Under the pieces are notes generated by a model, which did not search any database, had not been told where the DNA came from, and saw only the letters and a program-made list of their open reading frames with translations. A DNA stretch of 64,000 nt from Posidonia oceanica (taxonomy: Eukaryota; Streptophyta; Magnoliopsida; Alismatales; Posidoniaceae). The stretch's first letter is position 1; every line of letters starts with the position of its first letter. A program made the position numbers and the translations under genes. This document shows positions 44,269 through 54,964 of this stretch, in pieces. The stretch spans positions 49,300,001 through 49,364,000 of the forward strand of contig JAZBRS010000029.1 of the NCBI GenBank assembly GCA_037176725.1, read 5' to 3'.

Positions 44269-47200
44269 TGTTGACACCCTATTTTGACAGGCTGAATTAG
44301 TGGATCTCTCTCTGGTGGCTTCAAAACCCTAGGAAAACCCATCCTTTCTTCAACCTAGAAAATTACACAAAAACCCTAAGAAAATCCTTCCAAAACCCTC
44401 TCAAAACTCTAAACCCCAACCTTCCAAAAACCCTTCAAAAATCCCATTTAAAACCGTAGAAAACCCTAGATTAAACCTTAGGTCAAACCCTAGAAACGCT
44501 AGGTCACACACTCACACAAAATCCCTCCAAATTCAGGTCATTATCCTTCCTATCTCTCCTCATTATCCTTTTCTCTCTCCAGATTATTCTTTTTTCTCTC
44601 CTCTTTATCCTCCTTCTCTTTCTCCTTCTTTTCCTCTCTTTCTCTCTTCTTTTCTTGCTCTCCAATGGGCCTACCCCATTCTTGCTCCTCCCCACTTATT
44701 CTCCTTTCTTCCCTTTATTTTATCTTTATTTTATTTTAGTTTATTTTATCCCATATTATTTGATCTTTAATTTCCTTTCTTCCCTTCCCTTCTTTCTTTC
44801 TTTCTTTCTTTTCCTTTTTTCCCCATTAAACCCTAAACCCTAAACTCCAACCAAAACCAAATCCAAAACCAAAAAACCCTCAAAACCCTAAACACACTCA
44901 AAACCCTAAACCCTAAACCCTAGGATTCACAAAACCCTAGGAAACCCACTTCCAAACCCAAATCTCCAAAACCAAACCTAAAACCAAAATCTCCCAAAGC
45001 CCAAGCCCACTAACACTCTCTTCTTTCCCCTTTTTTCCTTCTTCTTCTTCCTCTTTTCCTTCTTATTTTCTCCCTCTTTTTTTTTCTTTTCCTTCATTTT
45101 CCTCCCAAGCCAACACAGCCCAGCCTACGATCTTACCTCTCCTTTTATTTCTTTTTTATCCCATTTCCATCCTCCTCAGCCCACCTCTCTTCCCATCCTT
45201 CTTCTCCCTTTCCCTCCTCTTCTTCTTCTCTTCTCCCTCTCTAAACACAAATGACAGCCTCCCCTCCATTTTTTTCAAACCTGGCTGACACCCAAAGAGT
45301 TTCTTGACCATCACCTTGCTCCTGCCACCACCATGCTCCTGTCAACAGCCCTTGACTCAAGACCAAGACCAAAGACCCACTGCCATCAGCAACACCCACA
45401 CAGACTCACACCAGCAGACCAAATAAAAAAAACAAGAAGGTGGAAGAGAAGAGCACACACACAGACCAACACTCAGAACCCCACTCTCCTAGTGCAACCC
45501 AGAACCCACAACAAACCAACCCACAGAAGCCAATAAAAAGAAGAGAAGAGAGAGAGGAGAGAAAACCTAAAAAACCCATCACAGAAACGCCTCCGGCCAC
45601 CTCCACTTCTACACCACACTCACTACTCTCTGTCTTCACTCACCACCACCGCGAAGCCACCACGAAACCACCTGTGCAAGCTACCTCCGGCGAGAGCCAT
45701 AGAGAGAGAGAGAGGAGAGAGAATTATTGTTTTGCACGCACTCCGGCCATCCACGTGCAGAGGGGTGGAGAAGGACCTCCACCGCCTCCGAAGCCTCCTC
45801 CGCACCTCTGTCGACTTCCCCGGATCGCACCTGAAGCCGCCCCGTGCCTCTAGCGACGCCTCCGCCCGCCGCAAGTCCGTAGCACCACCACAGAAGCCAT
45901 CTGAGCTCGCTGGACCTCCCCGCATGTGCAAACAGGTAACCGGACCTCCCCCTAGCTCCGCCTCATTCCCCTCTAGCTCCCCATACCGTTCTTTTCACGT
46001 TTCGTGCCCTGTGCCGCCGCCGAAGTCTTGTTGGAGTTTGCTTTCTTCTTCAGCGCCGATCGTCGGTGCAACGCACGTCGCGCACGCTAGGCCGTCCACC
46101 GCCGCCGCCGAAGCCTCGCTGCACCGCCCGAGCTCCGCCAGACCTCCCACAGGCCAGCCCAACCCCTGCGCACGCAGCTCCGCCTCCCTCTCTGCCACGC
46201 AGAGCCTCCCCTGGCAAGCTGCGGCCACAGCCACTGTAGCCCATTCTTTTTTTATTACCATTAGTTTAGGTTTAGGTTATTTTTTCTTTAACTTAGTTTT
46301 CCATTACATTGCATTAGTTTCCTTTAGTTTTACTTATTTGCGTTTAGGTCCTGTGTTTGTTTAGATTCGATTTAAATCTGAATTAAAACTATATTACATT
46401 GCTTTTAATATCTGTCATTTCCGTTTATTACATTTTAATCCTTCTATAGTTCAAATAATTTTAATTTCACTTACTTGTAGTCTAGTAGCTTAATTTATTT
46501 ACTTTTAAGCCCTGCAGTTGATTAATGTCATTTAAATGTTTGTTTTTATCTTATTACATTACGTTTAACTCCTATGATTTATTTTATTTGCACTTTAGTC
46601 CATATTTAGTTGTTAAAAATCATTTAAACTGCATTTTATCATATTGCATTGCATTTATGTCCTCTGATTTATTTTATTTGCACTTTAGTCCATCTTCAGT
46701 TGTTAGAAATCGTTTAAATGCATATTTTATCATATCACATTGCATTAAGGCCCTCTAGTTATTTTTATTTGCATATTAGTCCCCCACAGTTCATGCATTT
46801 CATTTAATTATCTTTTAAAACCATATTGCATTAATAAAAAGTCCAGATGTTTGTTTTTTTTGCATTTTGGTCCTCCTGTGGTTCACAGTGTCTTGTGTTT
46901 GTTTCTTTTAAGCCCATGACTTTGTTTTATTTGCATCTGAGTCCCTCTGTGTTGTGCTGTGCATGTTTTTTATTTTGTTTTCTTTTTGCAGTTAAGTCCA
47001 ATGTTTTATTTTTATTGCGCAGAGGTCCCCCCTTTATATTCCTGTCTGTGTGGTTTTTCTTGGCTTTGCGCTTCAGTCCACAAGTTTTCCTTATTTGCAA
47101 AATGGTCCTTCCTTTTGTTTTACAGAAGGTTTGGTTTCTTTTTTTGGCCTTGCATTTTGGTCCAAGAGGTTTTGAATATTGCATTTGGGTCCTTCCCCAT

Positions 47201-49380
47201 GTTTTCCTTTGACTCTTGGCTTAGTTTTCTGGCTTTGCATTTAATCCAACAGGTTTTCAAGTTTTACATGTGAGTCCTTCCATGCCATGTTGTGAGTCCC
47301 TGAATTTTGTTTTGGCTTTGCTGTTTGGCCCAGATTTTTATCTAAATTACACATAGGTCCTTGTAGTTGTCTTTTGTGACTTTTGAGTCCTTTCTAGCTT
47401 TGTTCTCTGGTCCAAAATTTTTTCTAAATTGCATACAGGTCCCCACAAGTTTTCTGAGATTTGTGCATGCTTTTGTTTGTTTGCAATAAAACCCACATAA
47501 CTTTTGCAAATTGCATTTAAGTCCCTAGTCCTCTTGTGTAGCATGCATTGCATTCATTTCTTTTTGCATAATAGCCTACCAGTTTACCATGATCATATGT
47601 AGACTTCTGCATGCATCCATCCATGCCTCCACTTTGCATTTAAGTCCACACATTTTTAGAAACTGCATTTAGGCCCCCATCTTCGCATTTTACATGCATT
47701 GCACCCATACATCATTGCACTTAGCATCTTAGCACACTTTTGAGCACCCTTAGCTCCCTTGCATGTGGGAGGCCTTGTTCTGCACACCTCTAGGGACTAT
47801 TTGCACTTAAATTCCTACCCTTTCCTTGGTTCTTGGGTCTTTTGACCTTGAGGCCTGTATAACCCCCGATCGGACCGCCCGATCTTCGCGACCAAGCTAC
47901 ATGGATCATCCTGGTGGAGCGGACTTTCATGCTGACGAAGGTCATATCAGATCAGGCCTCAGATCTCCAAGGTAAGTCCATCTGAATCACTGCATAGCAC
48001 TTTGTTACATATCACTTGCATTGCATGTATTGTTTTCGCACCGTGTTTTCCGTGCATGTAGATTAGGACTTCCTCTCTTGCCTATCTACTCTACTTCCTC
48101 TTTTCGCGTCTTCTTAGTGTCTTTGGGTTGAGTTTTCCTTGGATTCACTACTGATCGCGGCCTTCTTCCCCCTTTTCCATGATTCGATTGCACTGCAAGC
48201 TTTGGGCAGCATGCGAGACACATCGTGGGACGGTTTAGTGGGAAACAGTCACAGGATAGTGGTGATCCCTCTGCTTGCTTTTTTCCCCCTTTGCAGGTCT
48301 TCACACCTGCATCGCACGGTCCTTAACCGGTGTTTGTTTTCCACTTACATCGCTTGCCTCTCTTTACTTGTTTTATTTTTTCCCCCTTTGCATGTTTTTT
48401 ACATCTGCATTGCGTGGCTTTTACGATATTTTGTTTCCGCACTTGCATCGCTTGTTTTCCTTCGCTCTTGCACCGTTTTACATGCCAGCATCTATTTTCT
48501 CCTGTTTTCGCACCATTTTGCGTGCCAGCATCTGTTTTCTCCTGTTTTCATACCGTTTGTGTGCCTGCATCCTATTTTGCTTCCATTTGCATTGTTTTGC
48601 GTGCCCGCTCTTGTTTTCCTTCGCCTTTGCTCCATTTTGCGTGCCTATTTTCATTTCTCGCACCGTTTTGCGTGTTTGCTATTGTTTTCCTTTGCATGTT
48701 GCTTGCATGTGTATGGTTTTACCGCTGTTTGTTTTATCGCCTGCATTTGCATTTAGGGCAGTGATGCTTACTGCCTGGAGTTCTCATGAACCAGGGTTCT
48801 GCCGGTTCGGAACATAGACAGTGCTGCTGAGCACTTAGAATGCACGTTTAATTCCTTGCACGCATTTCATCACTTAGAGTACACCTTTGAGCATCTAATT
48901 AGGCATTCATGACACTTAGGCATTCAAAGTATGCATTTCCCTACGTATGCTAGCGTAAGCCTAGAAAGACCGATTCTCGGACGTGTCGGGGGTGCCTAAC
49001 ACCTTCTCCGTAAGTAACAGGAGTCTTTACCCTTTCTCATGGCCCACAATGACCATATTGCCCTTATCCTAGGCATGAGTCACATCATTGCATTTCATTG
49101 CATCTCATTTCATTTGCATTGCATCGCATTGCATCTTTTGCTTGGTTTTGCGTGTTTATTCATGCATTTCCCTGGTTTTCCTTGTCTCCCGACTTAATAG
49201 ACACGATGGCGACTTTGATTTGTCTTATCTTTTCTTTTTCTTGCTCTTTTTCCCCTTTTCTGGTGTTTTCGAGTCAAGTCTTCCTTCTCGAATACACCCG
49301 CTAATAGTGAACCTGATTCTGATCGGTGCACGCGAGCTTTGGCATCGTGCATGGACGATCCGAACACCAGGATCGCTACA
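44269..49380 (+). mobile_element. Solo LTR F (5112 bp) inside LTR B
   Basis: Starts TGTTGACACC and ends GGATCGCTACA, with a perfect CATTG duplication. No PBS or PPT adjoins, so it is a solo LTR. Contents: CCCTAA-rich start, CT-rich tracts, GC-rich block (45640-46240) containing CAG/GTAACC near 45936, a long run of GCATTTAGGTCC-like repeats (46330-47760), a conserved block (47862-47985) ending in AAG/GTAAGT at 47972, a short 30-50 bp repeat array (48370-48690), a TATA-like core near 48745, and the terminal module with ATGGCGACTTTG at 49206-49217. Confidence 0.93.
46330..47760 (+). repeat. Degenerate GCATTTAGGTCC repeats in LTR F
   Basis: Recurring TTGCATTTAGGTCC-like words every 40-60 bp in AT-rich sequence. 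The same family fills 44090-44268 plus 49381-50760 (LTR B) and 57610-59060 (LTR D). Confidence 0.7.
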
Positions 49381-49385
49381 CATTG
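49381..49385 (+). repeat. Target-site duplication of solo LTR F (right)
   Basis: CATTG, identical to 44264-44268. Confidence 0.9.
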
Positions 49386-51818
49386 CATTAAGGCCCCTAT
49401 GTTTATTTATGCTTGCATTTAGGTCCTGCATCAATTAAAAGCATTTAATTCAGCATTTTAACTTTATTACATTGCATTTAAATCCTATGCTTTAGTTTAT
49501 TTGCATTTAGGTCCTTAATTAAATCACAGCATGCATTCAATTTTAGATTTTACCTTACTGCATTGCATTTGCATCCCCATGCTTTAATTTATTTGCATCT
49601 AGGTCCTCAATTAATCATAGCATGCATTTAATTCTTAGTTTTTATTTTACTGCATTGCATTTACATCCCTAGCTTTTAATTTAATTGCATATTAGTCCTG
49701 CATCAATTGAAATGTCATTTAACTTGCATTTTTGACTTTATTGCATTACTGAAAAACCCAGCATGTTCTGAAAATTGCACTTAAGTCCTGTAACATGTTT
49801 ACATGTGATTTAAATGTGATTTTCTTAGCTTTATTGCCTTGTAAATAAGTCCTAAGGGTTTTAATATTTGCATTTAGGTCCTGTTTTGTTATAAACTGTG
49901 ATTTAAATGTAAAGGTTAACCTTATTACATTGCAATAAAGCCCAACAAGTTTTAAAAATTGCATTAAGGTCCTGTCTGCATTTAGAAGTCCATTAATTGC
50001 ATTCCTTTTTAACTGCATTGCATTGCATGTTAATTTTGCACTTTATTTAATTGCATATAGGACTTGCCTGCATCTCGAAGTCTTTTAATTGCATTTCTAA
50101 AACTAATTTGGCATTGCATTTTAACCCTACATTAACCTTTAATTGCATATAGGTCTTGCCTACATCTAGAAGCCACTAAATGTCTTGTTTTAGCTTCATT
50201 GGCATTGCATTTGCATCCTGCATTTGCATATAAGCCCAGCATGCATTAATCTTTTCTTTTAATAGCATTTAGCTGCCATGCTGCACTGCAATCATATACA
50301 ACAGTCTTTTTAATTGCATAATCTTAACTGTTGCATGCTTTAATTATCATCTTTGCATTGCATATCATCTGGCATGTTTTCCTGCATTGCATATAGGCCC
50401 ACATGTTGCATGCATTTACCTTTTTAACCCTGCATTGCGTTTAAACCCTGTAGTTTTCTTTTATTGCATATAGGTCCCTACGTATCATGCATTGTTGCAT
50501 TTAATGTTGCATTTAGCTTCTGCATGCATGCCATATTGCATTGCTAGTTTCTCTTTGCATCTTAATTGTTGCATTGCATACTTTTGCCATGTTTTGCACA
50601 TAGGCCCCTATATTTTTCTAAATTGCACTTAGGTCCCTGCATTCGCATTCCTACATGCATAGCACCCCCATAGCATTGCATATAGTTCCCATGCATCCAT
50701 TTAGGCGTTGTTAGTCTCTTAACATGTAAGACACCTTGCATTGCACACACTTAGGGCTAATTTGCACTTAGACCCCTGCTTAGTTCACTTTTGTTGGCCT
50801 TTGAGCCATCTGACTTGTTTCCTGAGTAACTTTTGATCGGACTGTTGGATCTTCACGATCTAACTGTCCAGGTCTTCCTGGTTGGATGATCTTTCATTCT
50901 AACCAAAGTTATTTCAGATCAGGCCCCAGATCTTCAAGATAAGCTCATCTGAATCACTACATAGCACTCATTGCCTTGTCATTTGCATTGCATGCATCGT
51001 TTTCGCAATTTGCTTTCTCATGCATGTAGGTTAGGCCTTGTCGCACCTGCTTTTGTTTTCTTTTGCATATTGCCTGCATTGCATCGTTTTCCGCACCCGT
51101 TTTTGTTTTCTTTTACATATTGCTTGCATTGCATCGTTTTCCACACTTGCTTTTGTTTTCTTTTGCATATTGCCTGCATTGCATCGTTTTCTGCACCTGC
51201 TTTTGTTTTCTTTTGCATATCGCTTGCATTGCATCGTTTTCCGCACCCGCTGTTGCTTTCTTTTGCATATCGCTTGCATCGCATCGTTTTCCTTGTCTGC
51301 TTTTGTTTTCTTTTGCATATCGCTTGCATTTGCACAATTTTCCGCACCTACTTTCGCTTTCCTTTGCATGTCGCTTGCATTGCATGGTTTTTATTGCTGT
51401 TTTGTTTTATCGCTTGCATTTGCATTAGGGCGATAATGCTTACTGCTTAGGAGTTCTCACGAACCAGGGCTTGCTCGTTCGGAACACTAGCAGCGTTGCT
51501 GAGCACATAGATAGCACGTTTAATTTCCCATGCATAGCATTCAGGCATTTAGGCATTTAGGCATTAGGCATGCATCTTTTGGCATATGCGAGCGAGCTAA
51601 GCCTAGAAAGACCGATTCTCGGACGTATCGGGGGTACCTAACACCTTCTCCGTGCGTAACAGGAGCCTTTGCCCTGTCTCTTGGTGTGCAATGACTGTAT
51701 TGCCCTTATCCTAGGCACGAGTCACATCTACATTGCATTTGCATTCTTTTTTCTTTCTTTTTGGCATGATTTATCATGTTTCCCCTGGTTTTCCTTGTCT
51801 TCCAATTTAATAGACATG

Positions 51819-51830
51819 GTGGCGACTCTG
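51819..51830 (+). other. PBS-like 12-mer inside LTR B
   Basis: GTGGCGACTCTG, 152 bp before the LTR end; the same spacing as in LTR D (60427-60438). Confidence 0.75.
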
Positions 51831-51982
51831 ATTTGTCTTATCTTTTCTTTTTCCTTTTTTGCCAGCGTTTCCGAGTTGAGTTTCCCTCCATAGATTCCAC
51901 CACATATAGTGAACCTAGTTCTGATCAGTGCATTCGAGCTTTGGCATCGTGTATGGACGATCTGAATTTCAGGATTATTACA

Positions 51983-52252
51983 AAAACATGTAGATTAAAA
52001 TATGTATACATCATATTATGTATGTATTAATTTTTAAACAAAAAATAAATACACTGTATACATACATTTATCAGAATAACTTAGCAGAATAACTTTATTC
52101 CACCTTTCCCGCGGAATAGCTATTCTAGAATAAATAAATCAGAATAAGAATTACTATTCCGCTTTTATTCCACTTTTTGACTTGCCAAATGGAATTATAA
52201 TTCCAATTCTGGCTTTATTCCACCATTTATTCTGATGCCAAATAGGGGCTTA
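51983..52252 (+). mobile_element. Right half of a Tourist-like (PIF/Harbinger) MITE
   Basis: AT-rich sequence with recurrent CAGAATAA and TTATTCC words, ending CCAAATAGGGGC (52238-52249) followed by TTA. The ending resembles the terminal inverted repeat of Tourist-like MITEs, with a TTA target duplication. No matching left end (GCCCCTATTTGG) is present; the left side is the end of LTR B. I infer that element B inserted into the MITE. Confidence 0.4.
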
Positions 52253-53230
52253 GGGTTCAGGATGAGTATTTTAATTCTTCGGTCATTTTTAAATTTTTTG
52301 GGTTTGACATGGATGAGACGATGAGTCAAATCACGGACCCAAATGGGCATGCACTTGATGAAACTTTTTTTTATATTTTTATTTATTTTATTTTTTTAAA
52401 AAATAACAAAATACAATAAAAATAGAAAAGAAGACAAGATGAGATAATATGAACTAAATAGATGAGGAGATTACAGATAGAGGAGAAAGATGCCTAATCT
52501 AATCACACAAGTCAAACAAATCTTGACCTAAAATCTAGACACCACCTAACTTTAAAGTTGGCTTTCAAGATTATTAAACTAAAAAATCCCTAACCTAATT
52601 GGCCAGGTAAGTGGAGGAATGTGGGAGGCTCTCCGTGCTTTTGCAACGTACCTAATTAGAGAACCACCTTCCTTTTAAGGCATAGCCTTGTAAACCACTT
52701 GCCTAGACACCAAAAAGGTAAGAAATTTCCAAATTTGATTCTCTATTAAGCTTCCTTTCCTAATCGATGTCGAAACCCTAGGGGCCGATGTCTAATCAAT
52801 TTTTAAATTAAGCTCAAGGTCAATGCAATATGTGGTTGGTTGTTTGTAGGCTAAGGAAGGGTGATGAAATCCCCACCTTATCTTGTGTTATAGGTTTTGC
52901 CCTTAGGTACTTTAAAATGATATGCAACAAATAATTATGCTCAAACAAGTTGTTCTTCCTACTAACTATATGCTCTAAAATGTAAGAATCAAGTAGGAGA
53001 ACACGTACCTTTCCTCCAGCAATCACCAAAATAAAATAACAGGAAATTAAAATTACTCTAAATGCAAATTATATGATGTATGCCCTAAAAACAAGCTTCT
53101 ATCTTATCATGAAATATTTTTAATTTGATTTTTTTATTTTTAAATTAGTGAACGAGAAAAAACAGAAACAGAGACAATAACTAAACCCTAGATTAGGATT
53201 TTAGAAAAAATCAGGAATAATTGAACCCTA
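52253..53230 (+). other. AT-rich region without recognised genes
   Basis: Unique-looking, AT-rich sequence. I find no frame with a domain, no RNA gene and no terminal repeats. Confidence 0.6.
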
Positions 53231-53253
53231 GACTGAGTCAACATGGTCTTCTC

Positions 53254-53307
53254 TGGGCGCCTAGGAGGCGCCAGTTGTGCTCTTGGGCGCCTGGGAGGCG
53301 CCAGTTG
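53254..53307 (+). repeat. Two-copy GGCGCC palindromic direct repeat
   Basis: Units 53254-53277 and 53284-53307 differ by one base. Each contains GGCGCCT, three bases, AGGCGCC, a 7-bp inverted repeat. GC-rich in an AT-rich context. Confidence 0.8.
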
Positions 53308-54196
53308 GCCCGAGATTAGCTCTAACTTGGTTAATTCTGTTATAGTATCTTCCTCCTCATGTTCACATACGTGGAAAAGTGTATTTGATATCTTGCACGG
53401 ATTTGCATTTCTTGTATCCTTGGATTTGCATTTCTTTTTGTCTTTTATCATTTTTCTTCATTCCTTTTCTCTTTTCTCTTCAGGTCCAAAGTTCCTGCAC
53501 AAATTGTACAAAATACCTCGAGTAATATTATTTATGAACAAAAGAGATAAATATGGGCATAAAACATGTAAGAATAATGTGCTAATCAGCAAGGTCAACA
53601 CGCAATGCAATGAATGGTACATATGCTAGGTTAGGTCGGCGGGGTACGGTTGGTCCCAAACCATATGGACATATGCGAAATGAATGAATGTAATTTATTG
53701 TGGTCAAGTGTTTTCCGTCCTCGAGTGTGACCAGTACTATCAGGAAAGGACCGTCGTCCCACAACTCGATCTGGCAAATAAAGGAGTTCTATGATTAAAG
53801 AACCGGGTGAGGGAGTGAACCCTTCCTTTGCCAAATCGATGTCTGCCTCTTGGTCGAAGCAATCGTGTCTGTGAACACCGTATGAACTCTTAAGACACGA
53901 GCTCATTCTTCAGCTTTGTTCTCAGTTGGTAGCACCATCTCTCATAGATGGGTGTTGTGCAAGGCAGTTTGACATGACTTCCTGATGAAGTCGCCTATCT
54001 CTGTTGTGCCTGTACTAGTCACCGTTGCATTGGGCGCCTACTCTAGTCGCCTGTTGTGGAGGTGCCTGCTTATCTTTCTGCTATTTTGTGTCTGAAACCC
54101 GTTTTATCCTCCGTTATCCTCGACAGGATAGGATAAAAGGGGCCGAATTTATCGTACTAGGGGTTATTCTGCACAATTAGGCTTTCTCCATTAATT
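53308..54196 (+). other. Region upstream of the mobile-domain pseudogene
   Basis: A 128-codon open frame (53243-53629) crosses it without a recognised domain. The rest is unassigned and may hold the promoter or 5' flank of the pseudogene. Confidence 0.5.
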
Positions 54197-54964
54197 ATGA
54201 AGCTTCCCTCTTTTTCATCCTCGACCTTCACTGTGGAGACGGTGGTTGACGTCCCTAACCATCTGATGCGAGCATTCCACGAGGATCAAGTATGTTCGTC
54301 TTCTTTGCACTCTTTGTTTCCAAGTTTCCTACTTGTTTCTGATTGTCTATTTGTGGTAGGCCATAATAAACCTCATCGGATGTCTGAATTTTCACAATTC
54401 CTTTCGGTATACTCTGCCTTGGGTGTCTAGCTTGATTAGCTGGGTAGAGGACAATAGGCATCTTTTCGGATCCAGTGGTTTCGACAAACTCCTCGATTTG
54501 ATTCGTACTCCTCTACCCTGGCCATTGCTGCATGCCTTGATGGCTTTTTGGAATAATTCCTCCAACACCTTCAACCTTTCCTATGGGGAGACCTTGATTT
54601 CGTGTGACGAGGTAACTTCTTTGCTTGGGCTAGTAGCAGAATCCACTGAAGTAGCAGATGATTGCTTTGCCATCTCTGTTGAGACTGTGGGTTCCAAGAA
54701 GATAGGTTGGTACTTAGCAAAAGATCAGGATGCCAGTAAAGTTTTAATGCACTCGGGGAGGCTCTTCCTTCGAGGCTTGTGGGAGATCCTTAGTACCCGA
54801 TAACTTGTTGAGACTGAACTGAGGATCTGTCTGTTTATAGCTGTTGGTGGGCTTGCATTGTTCGCTGATGAAAATTTTACATAGGATCTTCATCACGTGG
54901 ATCTCCTGATGTTAGTAGCTACTCGACCAGATTTATATTTGGCTCCTGCTGTGTTGGCATATAC
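54197..54964 (+). pseudogene. Plant-mobile-domain-like gene, two exons, truncated by element D
   Basis: Exon 1 (54197-54289) encodes 31 residues from ATG to Gln. The intron at 54290-54359 (70 nt) has GTATGT and GGTAG ends and phase 0. Exon 2 from 54360 continues in frame with no stop to 54800. The motif ALMAFWNNSSNTFNLSYGET, then DEVTSLLGL, is the signature of the plant mobile (aminotransferase-like) domain. After a TAA (54801) and a TAG (54882) homology goes on (VETELRICLFIAVGGLALF, then DLYLAPAVLAY) until the LTR of element D starts at 54965. Mobile-domain proteins occur as host genes (MAIN-like) and inside transposons; which one this was cannot be told. Now non-functional. Confidence 0.72.
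54290..54359 (+). other. Predicted intron of the mobile-domain pseudogene
   Basis: GT...AG, 70 nt, pyrimidine-rich. Removal joins two open frames in phase 0 and bypasses the stops that a direct read-through meets (exon 1 frame ends at 54430 if unspliced). Confidence 0.65.

Larger units (their letters stand above)
14828..51982 (+). repeat. Element B 3' LTR, split into three parts by two insertions
   Basis: Part 1 is 14828-15675 (starts TGTAGATACC), part 2 is 42980-44268, and part 3 is 49381-51982 (ends GGATTATTACA). Removing element A and solo LTR F leaves an LTR of about 4.7 kb that is collinear with element D's LTR. Part 1 matches 54965 onward, part 2 matches about 56200-57790, and part 3 matches about 57790-60590. 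Part 2 ends ...TTGCATGCATTG and part 3 resumes CATTGCATTAAGG, exactly bridging the D sequence. The bases after 51982 (AAAAC) should be the right copy of B's target duplication. Confidence 0.88.
49381..51982 (+). repeat. LTR B, terminal part
   Basis: GCATTTAGGTCC-type repeats to about 50760, a conserved block at 50830-50955 whose donor-like site has decayed to AAG/ATAAGC, an array of about 50-bp GCATTGCATCGTTTTC units (51040-51370), a decayed TATA-like core, and the terminal module with a PBS-like GTGGCGACTCTG at 51819-51830. Ends GGATTATTACA. Confidence 0.85.

Noticed and set aside
44820..44940. Interstitial telomeric repeat (CCCTAAA-like runs); similar AACCCTAGG runs at 14920-15190 and 55020-55200
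   Set aside because: Only two or three imperfect tandem heptamers at a time, within LTR starts rich in AAACCCTAG; not a telomeric array.
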